Assembly (NCBI RefSeq): GCF_041146395.1
Contig: NC_090989.1
Span: 250,408,843 to 250,472,842, forward strand
Source of the DNA: Eulemur rufifrons
Taxonomy: Eukaryota > Chordata > Mammalia > Primates > Lemuridae
Direction of reading: 5' to 3'
Length of the DNA stretch: 64,000 nt
Below are positions 35,203 to 46,960 of the stretch, piece after piece. The notes beneath the pieces were generated by a model, which searched no databases, was not told the origin of the DNA, and saw nothing but the letters and a program-made list of their open reading frames with translations. The position numbers and the translations under genes are program-made. Within the stretch, counting starts at the first letter, position 1. Every line of letters starts with the position of its first letter.

Positions 35203-35330
35203 TCACAGTTTTTCTACCAACTGGCTGTGTGACTGTGAGAAAAATTACGTAACATCTCTGAGACTCAGTTTACAAACTGAGGAGGTTTAACTAAATTTAT
35301 GGTTTACTAAATATTCTAGTTTAGCAGAAA
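35203..35330 (+). repeat. MIR SINE fragment
   Basis: 'accaactggctgtgtgactg' and 'ctctgagactcagtttacaa' match the MIR core ('actagctgtgtgaccttgggcaag...cctcagtttcctc'). Confidence 0.7.
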
Positions 35331-35572
35331 GTGACAAATCACGTTCTTCAAATTACACCTAACACAGAATCCCAGTAGTTAAAACAGATTTAAAAAATAA
35401 AACAAATGCCCTGGTTGAAACAGGCGGAAGAGCTACCCACTTCCTGCTCCCTCCCTCTTGCTGCCGTGGCTGACCATGAGACAGCAGCATGGAGGTGGTG
35501 GTCATCTGCTATTTTTAGTCCATCCAGAATCTCTTTTGGTAACAGAATCTACCTCTTTTCTGGGGAACCACT

Positions 35573-35598
35573 ACACACACACACACACACACACACAC
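35573..35598. repeat. (CA)13 microsatellite
   Basis: Uninterrupted CA dinucleotides for about 26 bp, probably length-polymorphic. Confidence 0.95.
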
Positions 35599-35654
35599 TC
35601 CCAGTCCGTTTGGTTTTACACGGGGCTGACCTCAGCTCCCAGCTCTAGAGATGG

Positions 35655-36040
35655 GGATATGATCTGGACCTGGCCAAGTGAAGTCGCCCGATTGGTTTAA
35701 AATAAGCACATGACCCATTCGGGGCCAATGAGACTCAGTTCTAAGACTTTTACTGCAAAGAGTAGGAGGAAGGATGCTCTTTGTTCTGGGGTTGATCAAC
35801 AGGTAGAACGCAAGCCTGGAGCTGCTGTTGGCCATCTGTGCTGCTTTATGGGAGAGAGTCTGACAGAATGAGGTTCCAAAACAGAAGAAAGGTGAAACAA
35901 GAGACAAAGGTGAGTGGAGTAGGGAGGGGATGGCTTGATAACATTACGTGAGCATCTGGATCCAGGCATGGCAGATGCTAACATTAACCCTGGACTTTTC
36001 CAGATAGTTTGTATTTTATTTACATCACTTTCAAATGAAA
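35655..36040 (+). repeat. MLT1-like MaLR LTR, plus strand
   Basis: 'agcacatgacccattcgggg' with 'ccaatgagactcagttcta', 'gcctggagctgctgttggcc', 'atctggatccaggcatggca' and 'aaccctggacttttccagat' follows one LTR family in order. The same family is seen in reverse at 24625-25012 and 54240-54870. Subfamily not assigned. Confidence 0.55.
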
Positions 36041-37059
36041 GAATTATGGCAAATACACAGAATTTGCAAGGGTCTGTGGAATAGTTTGAAAGCTGCTGCA
36101 AGAGATTATCTCTAAGGCTCCTTGCCCTTTTATGAAGCTCTGGAGCTACAGGTCTTTCAGTTTCTCATCTTTTATCACTGTAGCACAGTAGCATGAAAAG
36201 TGCATTGGTTTCTCTGAAACTACAGAATATCTGGTGGTCACAGGATACCAGGAAAATGCCTCTGGATGCACACAAGGCTCACCTATGATTCACGTTGGAC
36301 ATTTGCTCTAAAACATCCTGGGCTCTCCATTTCTAGTCCAGAATATGAGTTGAGTTTAGAAGATATGAAAGCTTTTAATCATACATAAATCCTGTAGTAA
36401 AAAGCCATATGTTTTCTATAGGAAGAATCACATCAATGAACCTGCAAAATGTTGTTAACTGAGGAGTGGGGGGGAGCAGGGCAAATCATTGCAAGCCCAT
36501 TTGGGCAGAAGAAAAGGAAGAGACTGGCCAACTAAATCTGGCCAGCTAGGTAGGAGTGCTGGCTTCTGCCACGTTCTTAGCAAAGCCCAGTTCACATGTC
36601 CATGGAAGGACGGTCTCTCACATGCACTCCTAGTCATGCTTCAGGAATTGAAAGCATACTTTTTAGCACTTCCATTAAGAATCCTAGGTCAACTTCTAGA
36701 ACATATCTTTTAATTTTTCACACTCTACAGGGGGACATTTATAAATCCATATCAAGAACACAGAAGCACATCAAAACCAGGGATGAATCTTGCATCCCAA
36801 TCTATGCTGACCACTGTGAGAGCTGATGTCTTCAGTACAGCTTATTACGCCGGCATCTCACGGCCCAGAGGAGTCTCTGTGCTGAGTCACCCAGCTAGTC
36901 AAGGCAGCTGAACCTCTACGTGATGCTGCCTCTGGCTCCTTTTCTTTGCACTTATTTCAGAGAGTTCCTAATAGAGGAATCAAAAGAAGTTGATTTTTAA
37001 AATGGTACTTACATAGAAAGCTCTGCTCTTTTTCTGTGCTTTTCTTCAGTTATCTTTGT
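36041..37059. other. Unassigned sequence, about 1 kb
   Basis: No gene or named repeat. Plus-strand frames of 74 and 76 codons at 36489-36826 overlap in different frames and resemble nothing known. Confidence 0.45.
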
Positions 37060-37300
37060 GCCTTTTCCATTTGCAAATGATATTGATGAAATGTCTGCAT
37101 TTTGAATTGAGGCCCCACCACTTGCCGGAATGCTCTCTCGGTTTTCCTGCTGCCTCACCCTGCCTGTAGTCAGACTCCTGTTACGTCACCGTCACTTTCA
37201 GGAACACAGACGGTGCTGCCAGAGGCCCACGATTATAATTTCCCCACACACAACAGGGTGGTTTTCAGGATAATTGCCCTTAGCAACACACTCCTCAGGG
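37060..37300. promoter_or_regulatory. Candidate regulatory element (CRE and octamer-like sites)
   Basis: The block contains an octamer-like palindrome atttgcaaat (37069-37078), a CRE-like ttacgtca (37181-37188) followed at once by a second 'cgtca', and 'cccttagcaacac' (about 37276), which resembles half of an RFX X-box. No repeat family covers it. The combination is what a conserved noncoding element can look like, but motif matches alone are weak evidence. Confidence 0.2.
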
Positions 37301-37404
37301 TGAGCATGAGGAGGCAGTGAGAGGCAGGGAGGGGCCCAGAGGCTCAGCTTCCCAGGTCCCTCACCCTGCTGCCCAGGCCCTCCTCACTCACTAAAGAGGA
37401 CTCG

Positions 37405-37460
37405 GCAGGGCCCCGCACACAGTGGGTACTTAATAAGTGCCCAATCAATGAATGAATGCC
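37405..37460 (+). repeat. L2 or MIR terminal fragment
   Basis: 'cacacagtgggtacttaata' and 'agtgcccaatcaatgaatga' fit the L2 3' end 'gcacatagtaggtgctcaataaatatttgttgaatgaatga'. Only the terminal part is present. Confidence 0.6.
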
Positions 37461-38164
37461 TAGAAGGGTGGTGAGACACATGCAATTTTATTCCTTTGTA
37501 GTCAATTCACACAGGAGTCCACTAGTGGAAAAGGAAAATGGTACTTAATCACCTGTTGTCCCAGTAGGAATGCACTTGAGGATTCAATAGTGATCCCCTA
37601 AGTATTGTTTCCCAGATCCTCAGCTCATTGATCCTTAGAATCAACCATCCTTAGAATCAGTCAGCATTGTAAAGGACGTTACATGCAGAAATTCTCTTTT
37701 AAATGTCTACAGTTGGCCCTGAAGTCCTCCAAACTGAGTTTTCCCAAGTATATTACCGAATATTAAAAGGTGTTATTTGGAGAGAGGATTCCATGGTGAA
37801 AGAAGTTTGGGAAGCAACAGGGTAAACAGAGGTAATCCGGTATCTTTACTATAGGATGCCTCATAGTCGATATTGGCCATTGTTCATTATAAAGTTCCAA
37901 GGGGCAACATAGTGGACACTGTTTATCAAACATTTTTGACACAGAATTCCTTTTTTAGTTTCTTCTATTAATATTCCAAGGGTCTTTGATATTCTTGGAA
38001 AGGCTGTTCTAGAGCAAAGTTCTAATTACATTACTTTTTTGTTTCTCCTATGGATACATCCAGCACATGGAAGAAGAATCTATTCTGTTCCCCATCTTTA
38101 TCAAGCTCTTTCTTTTCTATTAATATAGTCCTCAGGTTTGATTATAATATTCCAGTTCTAAGTT
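37461..38164. other. Unassigned sequence
   Basis: AT-rich. Phrases such as 'tatcaaacatttttgacaca' at 37923 look like pieces of decayed DNA-transposon copies but cannot be assigned. No coding frame of note. Confidence 0.4.
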
Positions 38165-39770
38165 ATTTAATGAAATACAAATTTAAAATATCCACAGGAT
38201 TTTTTCAAACTAGTCAAGAGGATTCTAATGTTTAGATGGAAGAATGAACACACAAAAATAGCAATGAAATAAAAAGTGGGGGAGCCATCACCACCAGATG
38301 TCAAAACATATTATAAAGACAGAATAATTAAAACTGCATAGTACTGTCTAATGACCAAATCAACAGCTCAAAGGAACAGATTGGAAAGTCTAGAAATGCC
38401 CCCAGTATATACAGGCACCTGAAATCAGTGGGGGAAATCTGAGTCATGCAATATACAGCATTGGAACAATGGCTAAATCACTGAGACAAAAATAATGGTG
38501 GAGCCATACTTAACAGCATCCATTTTTAGGCCTGACAATTTATTTCAAACTCAGCCATATCCCGTTACCTCTGGCCTAGTTAAAACTTCCCCTTCCTGTG
38601 TGGTTGTTTATGATGTAGCCGGCTTGTTCCTCACCACACTGACCCAAGACCCAACACATCCCACAGCTGCTGATCCAGATAAATTCCAATGGTCAACACC
38701 AGAATCATGAAAATAACTTCCCTCCTGTGTTTGCGTGTTTTCCTTAAACTAGCCAATCCCCAAACCCTGTGGGAAAGCCTGCAGAATGATGCCCATGGAC
38801 CATGGACATTAATAAAGTCATAGTCCCACGGGTCCTCCCTCTCTCTCTCTCAGTCCCCACCACCTCCAGACTTCCTCTCAGCCTCCCGTCAGCACCTCTG
38901 ACCTCCCGGGACCTGGGAGTAATGACTTTCTTCCATTTCATACCTTTTGGTTTCACTTCCTCATTGTGTCTCACCTGACCAACACACCCACACCTAAGTC
39001 TTCCCCTGGTCAGGGCTCTTCTAGAAAGTGGCTACCTTGGATGATAACCACTCGCAAGACCAAATTAAGAAGAAACCATAACAATAGAAATCACAACAAC
39101 CAGAATAAATTAAAAATGGACAAAAAATTTAAGTGTAAAAACTAAAATCATGAAAGTGCTAGAAGAAATTATGGAAGAATTGTTTTATAATCTTAGAGTG
39201 GGAAAGGCCTAACTATCCGAAAAACCCAGAAATGATAAAAGAAAAGAATGATAAATTTGATTTAAAAAAATCAGGTTCTACATGGCAAAACCCAACATGA
39301 ATAAAAGCCAACAAAGTGGGGGAAAAAAACATTTACAACTCATGTCACGGAGAAAAGGCAAATTCTCTAGTATAAAAGAGCTCCTACTGATCAAGAAGAA
39401 AAATGACTGAAAATGCAATAGAAAAAGATGAACAAAGGATGGATCACTCCACAGGAAAGGAAATATAAATGCCGCTTAAACCATGAGAATGCATAATCAA
39501 CCTCCTTCATCACAAGAGAGATGCAATTTAAACCACACTGAGACATCACTTACAGTAAACAGAGTGATATAGGTGGAGACAAAGATAAGGGGAGAACATG
39601 GGATATGCATAAAGTCCATCTTCAGATTTGCCCAAGGAAATGCTAACACTGGTGCTTGTGGGGAAACTAAGTGATTGAGAGACAGAGAAGGAAAGATGTC
39701 ATTGTCTGTTCTTTTATACTTTTAGGATTTTGAATCATGTGAGTGACTTTGAAACATACAGAAGAAATAA
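38165..39770 (+). mobile_element. Old LINE-1 3' half, plus strand, interrupted by another element
   Basis: The left part (38165-38515) matches L1 ORF2 near its C-terminus: 'aaactagtcaagaggattct', 'agatggaagaatgaacacac', 'ttataaagacagaataatta', 'ggagccatacttaaca'. The right part resumes at about 39088 with 'taaattaaaaatggacaaaa' and 'aaatcatgaaagtgctagaa' in the correct L1 order, then runs to the 3' UTR near 39770. Frames are broken. The gap is filled by the block at 38516-39087. Confidence 0.82.
38516..39087 (+). mobile_element. LTR-like insertion inside the L1
   Basis: About 570 bp separates L1 segments that are contiguous in the consensus, so this DNA is an insertion. It has an AATAAA at about 38807-38812 ('attaataaagtcatag'), a CT-rich stretch after it, and a downstream part ('tttggtttcacttcctcatt') as in the R/U5 region of gammaretrovirus-like LTRs. 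I cannot place exact ends or find a target duplication. If it is an LTR it is a solo copy without genes. Confidence 0.45.
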
Positions 39771-39833
39771 ATAAAATTGAATATAAACAATCAATTTTCA
39801 TTCTGTTTTTGCCACTCCACTTTGCTCAGCTGT

Positions 39834-39847
39834 GGGGGGGGGGGGGG
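39834..39847 (+). repeat. G14 homopolymer
   Basis: Fourteen consecutive G followed within 20 bases by a C6 run and then a C5 run, so both a hairpin and a G-quadruplex are possible. It is also a typical place for sequencing or polymerase slippage errors. Confidence 0.95.
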
Positions 39848-41400
39848 CCTCTGTTACTGCCCCCCTCTGCTCTCCTGCCCGCCCCCTTCAAGAACTGCAA
39901 AGTCCACATGATGTCCAGAGCTGGTTTTGCAGCTCATGAAGTGAAAGTCGTCCTCAGAACATTGCCAAATGGTTTCAGAACACATTTTAATGTGATGTTT
40001 CTGACAGAGCAGCTGTGGCTCCATTTAGCAGAATATCTGAGCATTTTAGTCTAAATACAGCAGTTGGGTTCTTAGAACAAAAGGTGGTAGGAATGGAAGT
40101 GTGAAAAATGTAGAAAGAGATCGATTTTCTATGTGGCACATATTAAATTTCAGAGCTGGAATTTTATTTGTATTTTATTCTTCTGATTGGATTTAACATT
40201 GTAAATAATATTTATCCCAACTCCAATACATAGGTGTATGTTTTGCTTTTTGTCCCTTAACTTTTATCTTAGAAAATTTGATTATTCTCCTTCACAGCAT
40301 TGAGTGGAATGCTGTAGAAAGTTAGCATTACAAGAGACCTGAACGCTTATTAAATCCTGTTATTTCTCATTTAAAAAAACCTATATGTTGGATATTAAGA
40401 GAATACTGGATGACATCCTTCCCTCGGTATTTGAACCTATGGCCGTTTCTGGTAGGATGCAATACAAACAATCCATTTTAGATCTTGAAAACATGTGTGG
40501 GGCCAAGATGGTTTCTGTGATATTAACATATGTTAAGCTCCAGGAGGGTGGTGAGGAGGCCTGTGGTAACTCAGAATTGCAGAGACCAGCCTGGCTTGCA
40601 GAATCTTAGGGAATAACAGGAGAGCTTGTCGGCATCACAGGAGCAAGTAATTCAAACTCAGCTCAAACAAACAAAAGTTACAAAGATTTATACAAGCTAA
40701 GCCACCTTCCCTATTGCACAGTCATGTTACAGTTCAACCTTTTCCCATTTTAAAAACAAAACAAAACACATCCCTTAACAAACATTCTTACCTCCCAGTC
40801 CAAACCCCTTAATAACCATAATAATCCTCAACCTTTGATAAGCAGCAAGGAACCTGCAGAGAAAGGAGAGTTAAAGCTACAAGTACAAGCTTTGCCACCA
40901 AATGTGAAGGAGACACATCCGATCACTCTTCCTGTGGCTTTGCACATCCTGTGCCGCTCAATACCTGGCTTTGATGGTGGAAGTATCCCCAGATGGCCCC
41001 AGACTTTCCTGACATTTTGACACATATTAAATGTGTCCATATTGACTATAGAAGTTCTGCTTGTCCAATTTTCACACCTGGTTTGCATATCATACTTGTT
41101 TGAGAGAAGGGTGTGCAAATAAAACCAGTTTGAAGTCCAATGATTTAGACTGGACAAGCACTGCAATGCAAAGGCAGATTATGACAGAACGGCCCCATCC
41201 ACAGACGGGGGACATGTGGGATTTTGGAGAGCTCCAAGGGTGGGGAAGACAACCTGCCAAGGGTTGAGCCAGCTGTTGGTCTCAGCCAGCCACTCCTAGG
41301 CCAGGCACTCACCAAGGGTCCCTTCTGAACCTCCCTCCATCCCCTTTGAAGCATTCCCAGCAGGGGAATCACTCATTAGTACTCATGGGAATCCTCTTCT
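39848..41400. other. Unassigned sequence, about 1.55 kb
   Basis: No gene or named repeat. A (caaaa)-type run occurs at 40755-40768. A 103-codon frame begins inside the L1 tail at 39743 and a 112-codon minus-strand frame lies at 40828-41166, and neither has a recognisable domain. Confidence 0.45.
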
Positions 41401-42589
41401 TCTCTTGTTTCCACATAAGGATCTCCCCAAGGGAAGCCATGTTGGAGCAAATACTGCCAGTTCTCTCCACCTTACACTGGTGCCTGCACATGAAAGGATG
41501 AGTCATTTACCTGATGGATGCAATGGGGAGATCCGGACGTACACTGGTCCACACGCACCAGAGGATGGGGCCCCTGAGTGGGAACGAGGACAGTGCGGGC
41601 CTTGGCTTTCCTGTGTTCTTTGGCTGTCTCAGACCAGCTCTGAGCCTATGCACAGATGCCTGTGCTTCTGGTCTGCATTTAGTAAGCAACCAAGAGCATC
41701 TCTGTTTTCTGGCTCTAGCTCTTCACTTGCGTCTTTTACAGTGGCCTTCTGCCCTTCTGGGGTGCTCTCTCCTTCTCTGGCATTTGGTGAGATAGGAAGT
41801 GGGCTCCCTTCAGGCACCTGGCAAGAAAAGTGGGCCTGGAGTTCACTGTGTAGACTCCACCTTTCCTCCACAGGAGTCCCCAGGCTCACATTCAGACCGG
41901 GTTATTTTATGAATCCACCTTACACTTTTCACAGCCCAACAGAACTTGGTCAAGAATTCAACAGGGCAGGATGAGGAGAGCATAGGGCCTGGGCTCCATC
42001 CTACAGAGCTGAATTCCTTCTCAGAGAGGTTTTGAGAAGGAAAGGTTCTTCCCTTTCCTTTGGGGAGCCAGAGTGCTGAGAAGTTCTCGTCCAGCCACGG
42101 AGCAGCATTTCCCGCGTGCAGAGCCCAATGGCCATGCGTTGCTGCATCTCCCCCTCCCTCCGTCCTTCCCCCCTCCCTCTCCCCCAGCAACTTCCTCCCC
42201 AGTTGCTGGTGCTGTTCTGGCTCAGTGCTCAACTTGTGAGCACACCGGGGCCCACAGAGGAAGTTGTGGATGCTGAAGTCTAACCTGGCAGGTTATCAGT
42301 ATTTGGCTTTGGTGGCAAGGGGACCCTGAGCAGCGAGACGAAGTTATCACTGGGAAAGACTGTCTGCTGGTAGGCAAAGGGCCAAGAATCCTTGCTGAAA
42401 AGAACATCATTCAGAGGCCAGCCAAACCAAGCAAGCATCAACACACGGGTCAGACTCAGAACTCAAAGATGGTATCAACAGAATAGCATTTAAATGCCGC
42501 TTTTGTGAGTCCCTTTGAAATCCTGGGCTAGCCCTAAGCCATCTCCCTCCCTGATAAAACAGAAACAACGATGTCAAGCTGGTAGCTGA
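41401..42589. other. GC-richer unassigned sequence with the longest open frame in the window
   Basis: The plus strand has a 189-codon frame at 41405-41974 without an ATG at its first codon, and the minus strand has frames of 86 and 129 codons across the same interval. I recognise no domain. Overlapping open frames in at least four frames indicate low stop density, not coding. A pyrimidine-only run (ccctccctcc type) lies at about 42146-42186. Confidence 0.45.
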
Positions 42590-42664
42590 GCTGTTACTGA
42601 GTCAGGAGGGATTCAAGTGTCCAGGACTGAATAAAAGGTCCAGCTCTTTACTTCAGTTGGACAT
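42590..42664 (+). promoter_or_regulatory. Possible promoter: AP-1 site and TATA-like box
   Basis: A perfect AP-1 site TGAGTCA lies at 42598-42604. An AATAAAAGG sequence resembling TATAAAAGG lies at 42630-42638. A TATA-type start would fall near 42660-42668, followed by a good splice donor at 42774. A GATA-type tgataa lies just upstream at 42552-42557. The reading is an inference from motif spacing. Confidence 0.2.
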
Positions 42665-42773
42665 CAAGGCTATACCCAAATGACACATCATAATTGCTTG
42701 GCTTGCTAAAGATATTTATCATGTCATCACAGACTCTACATTTGCTCTGCTGGCAAGTGACTTGAAGACTGAG
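42665..42773 (+). other. Possible first exon ending in a strong donor
   Basis: The block ends GAG followed by gtaagtaag, a near-perfect 5' splice site. One frame is open over the last 39 bases but no protein is recognised, so a noncoding first exon would be equally possible. An AG preceded by 'atttatcatgtcatcac' at 42731-42732 offers an alternative reading as a 41-nt internal exon. Confidence 0.17.
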
Positions 42774-42865
42774 GTAAGTAAGAATCTCTGGATTCCATAG
42801 CCAGTCTGGCAAACCAAGCACTTCTTCCTTCGGGTGATATGTTGAAGTATTAAAACCAGAGGATG

Positions 42866-43200
42866 GGCCGGGCGCAGTGGCTCACACCTGTAATCCTAGC
42901 ACTCTGGGAGGCCGAGGCAGGAGGATCACTCGAGGTCAGGAGTTCAAGACCAGCCTGAGCAAGAGCGGGACTCTGTCTCTACTAAAAATAGAAAGAAATG
43001 ATTTGGACAGCTAAAAATATGTATAGAAAAAAATTAGCTGGGCATGGTGGCGCATGCCTGTAGTCCCTGCTACTCAGGAGGCTGAGGCAGTAGGATCGCT
43101 TAAGCCCAGGAGTTTGAGGTTCCTGTGAGCTAGGCTGATGCCATGGCACTCTAGCCCAGGCAACAGAGCGAGACTCTGTCTCAAAAAAAAAAAAAAAAAC
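42866..43200 (+). mobile_element. Lemur-type Alu SINE
   Basis: Starts ggccgggcgcagtggctcac, has 'cctgagcaagagcgggac', the lemur linker 'cagctaaaaatatgtataga', and an 18-A tail. Flanks aaaaccagaggatg (42852-42865) and acaaacagaagatg (43201-43214) are a plausible decayed target duplication. Confidence 0.93.
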
Positions 43201-43214
43201 ACAAACAGAAGATG

Positions 43215-43960
43215 ATGTCAGAAGCTATAGAAAAAACTGTGGAGAAGGCGAGCAGTGATCAAATCAACAGATTAAAACAGATATTCATGTGCCAAGGGTA
43301 TAGGTTATTATTACTACTATTAACAGTAACATTAGAAATTGGGGGGAGATAATTTAATCATACCCTCCCCCATGCTGGTAGTAAGAACAGACACAAGGCA
43401 AGAAATCAGATGAGGATCAAAATATGGGATCAGCTTTAATATTAGTAAAGCTGGATTTAAGGCTGATGTTGACTCATGAGGTCAAAGAAGGGGCCTCCTA
43501 CCACATACCACGTCTGGCCATGGGGGTCTGATGTGGGGACAGCAGGGTCGGCAGAGCAGATATGTACCCAGCCTATGGTGTGGACTGTCAAAGAACACCC
43601 AACACCATAGATTGCAGGAAAGAAGCAAGGAGGGAGAAAGACAGCCTCTAGGCTGCCTCCAGACAGTGCTCTCTGACCCAGTTGCAGGTTGGAATCACTT
43701 GTTTACAAAGAGGAAAGTTAAAGCAGAAAGAGAGAATGTGTATGGCTCTGGGAGTTGGGCCTCAGAGACTGGGCCAAGAACAGCGGAAACATTCCCTGGG
43801 TGAGCATCCTGATCAGGGAAGCCCCTCCTGCCAGGAGAGGAAAGTGGAGGGGGAGAGATGGGCAGGGGCTTCCTCCCCAGACTGCTGTTGGCAAAATGCC
43901 TGTTTTGTGACCCAAAGTAGAAGTGTGGGGAGACAAAGAGGATGCAACCTCCCAAACAAC
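43215..43960. other. Unassigned sequence
   Basis: No gene or named repeat. Plus-strand frames at 43531-43803 and 43682-44035 overlap each other and two minus-strand frames, with no recognisable domain. Confidence 0.45.
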
Positions 43961-43964
43961 AGCT

Positions 43965-44215
43965 ACACTATAAGCTACACTTACTTAACTCCTATTGCGT
44001 GCCAGGAGTTGCTCTATCTACTTTCATACATTTAAATCTTGGAACAATCCTATGAGGTAGATCTAATAATCCCCATTTTACAGATGAGGAAATGGAGGCT
44101 CACAGAGGTTAAATCATTTGCTAAGCTGAGGGCATAACTGAATCACAGAGCTGCAGAGTCTGTCCTACCACATTCAGCTACTTACTCTTCTCCAGAAAAG
44201 AGAGAGAAGCAAAAC
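43965..44215 (-). repeat. MIR SINE, minus strand, well preserved
   Basis: 'attgcgtgccaggagttgct', 'cctatgaggtagatctaata', 'cccattttacagatgaggaa' and 'cacagaggttaaatcatttg' are the complement of tail, middle and core of MIR in order. One of the best preserved MIR copies here. Confidence 0.88.
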
Positions 44216-45328
44216 CACAAGAGAGTTGGGACTGTGTGTATGGACAGCAGGGTGAGTTTCTGAGCTTCACCCGGGCACTTCAGATAATTCTTTTTTTAAA
44301 CACCTCCACACTCACACATACACTTGTAACTACCATCTTTCCACTACACAAAGCATCCAACTCCTATCATTGAAATCCACCTGGATAACTGCAGCAATGG
44401 CCTGTGCCATGGAAAAGTCTGTAATGTCAAATAATGGGCTAGGTCTTCCCCTTTGCCAGAAACCTACCCAACCAGAAGCCATTAAGCTCAGTGGTTTTCC
44501 TCCTGCCTCTACAAGCACTCTTTAGAGGCTGCAAGAGAAATGCCACTTTATATGCATTCTCCCTAAAGGTTCCCAGAGTGTAAGAATCTTGGCATTTAGG
44601 TAGAGATTTCATCATCTGGGCTCCCTGCCAACTGCAGTGGAAAGTTCAAACCTCCAGCCCGTGAAGGCTCCCTGTCAGGGACCTGGGGATGCTGTTTTGC
44701 TGAAAGGGGTTTGCCATTTGCAAGTCAGAGAAAGGAAGGTCTCTGTACTTCTCGAATGTTTCAGTAGAAATAAAATCTCTGTGAAGAAGACCCTGTGTGG
44801 GATGACTTGAGCCAACTACTTGGCTTTCTAACAGAATAGACACGTATAATATCTCTGTCCCTAGCCAAGCCACCCCAGTATACTTTGTGCATTTGACAAG
44901 ATAGAAGAAGAAAGAGCAAGAAGCAATGCTGGATGCCTCGGTCCCAGAGGTCAGGTCCCAGAGCTTAGGACTGGGATGTCCATATTTTTTTTAGTACTCA
45001 TACCACAACCTGAAATCCACGGTAATTCGAGTCGAGGGATGCAAGCTTGGAGGGCAGATACTATTAATAGATGTGATTCGAACATGAGTTTGACCACGGA
45101 GGCTTCAGTCAAACCTGGTTTTCTCTTGTCAGGAATCCTTCACAATGCTCCAATTTCATGACGTCGTTTTAGTGGAATTAAATTTTAAACAGCTCAGAAT
45201 TGTAGAATTGGTTAGGCTCGGTTTCAGTTTAAGGCCAGTCACTACAGAGGCAAGGCTGTCAGGGAACCCTGGTGGCAATCAGTGGCTGTCCTCACATCAG
45301 CAGGAGGCAGGTGAGGAATTCCCTGCCT
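44216..45328. other. Unassigned sequence, about 1.1 kb
   Basis: No repeat family or gene recognised. Frames of 61-75 codons have no known domains. Confidence 0.45.
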
Positions 45329-45341
45329 CTCAGTTCAGTCT

Positions 45342-45680
<339 letters not shown>

Positions 45681-45693
45681 CTCAGTTCAGTCT

Positions 45694-46943
45694 TGAGCAT
45701 AAAGTGATTAAGCCTCAAGCTCTTAAGGTAGCCTGGCCTCCCACAAAAGGGGGAGGTTTAATTAGGCCACACAGCCAATGTGCAATGCAAGACAAGTTTT
45801 CCCTCATGTCCTAACAAAAGGGGGTTCTTTCTCCCTGGAGGGGTTTGAAATGCCCCTTCTACTGACATGATGAAAAGGGAAGGGCATTGCTGCTGCATAG
45901 AGAAGGCAGCTGTCCAAGAGAACACACAGAACCCTCAGGCTGGAGGGACTGAAAGCAGAGGCCACTTCTGGTCCTCGCCCCTGGTGGGAGTAGAAGTCTG
46001 CAGCATTGTACTAAGAATACTAGTGTGGGGTGCACAGTGGGAGGTATAAACTCAGAAAGTACCTGAAGGTGGTACTTTCAGAAGATTGCAGGTAAAGGGT
46101 GAAGAATTAAGTAATAAGGACACTGAAGAAAGAATCAAACATCCAGCATAATATGGTACAAGGCAAGTTCTTTCAGGACCAAAGAAAATCCCCAGACATA
46201 AAAGAAAAAAAATAATTCGGACCTTAGTTACTGCGGTGTCACTGGCATCCTAACAAAAAGTGACTGAACATACCACAATCCATTGTGTATGCTTTAAAAT
46301 ACATCAATCCTTTATGAAGTTCTATTAATAATTAGAGAGTCAGAGCTTGGTCGTTCTGAGTAATCCTATTCATGTCTCCATAAAACCCCCAATTTGAGGT
46401 ACCATTGGGTAGAGGCTCCTGAGCTCAGCTACTGGTGCTCAGCCAGAATGGTACAGCCAAGTGGGCAATCCCCTTAACAAAATGTTTGCTAACGAGGCTT
46501 ATTTCTGCTTCTATGTGATACACATTAAACTAGTTAGTTAAATTTGAAGGCCTAAACATCACAAGAAGGCTGCCCCTTAGGACCTGGAGGTAGCTGGCTT
46601 ATGACTACATGTTACATGCCTGGCACTTCAGACAAACCCCACCCACAGGCCTCCACCGTGGATTCAGATGTATTAGCTATTAAGCTCCAAGATCATAATT
46701 TGGGGGCCTTAAAGATAGTTCTTAAAACTACCAAATGTGATTAGACCCAAACCTTATGGCCAACCTGAAACAGAATAGCTGAAATATTGGGAACATTGAA
46801 GTACTGGAAATGAAGAAACTAGCAAGCTCTAGTTATCTTTAAGTTGTTTAGGTACATTCAACTGGAAGTTCTTGGCCTTGACAAGATATTTCATTTAGTC
46901 TTGTATTTATCTAAATTGGCTAAGTCAGTCATGATAATTAAGA
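45694..46943. other. Unassigned sequence, about 1.25 kb
   Basis: No gene or named repeat. The 46220-46760 part is uniform, moderately AT-rich single-copy-looking sequence. Confidence 0.4.
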
Positions 46944-46960
46944 TTTATGGTTCAAAAACT

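Noticed and set aside
41405..41974. 189-codon plus-strand open frame, the longest in the window
   Set aside because: The first codon is TTG, not ATG. There is no recognisable domain, and frames of 60-129 codons are open on the other strand and in another plus frame over the same bases. Low stop density explains it.
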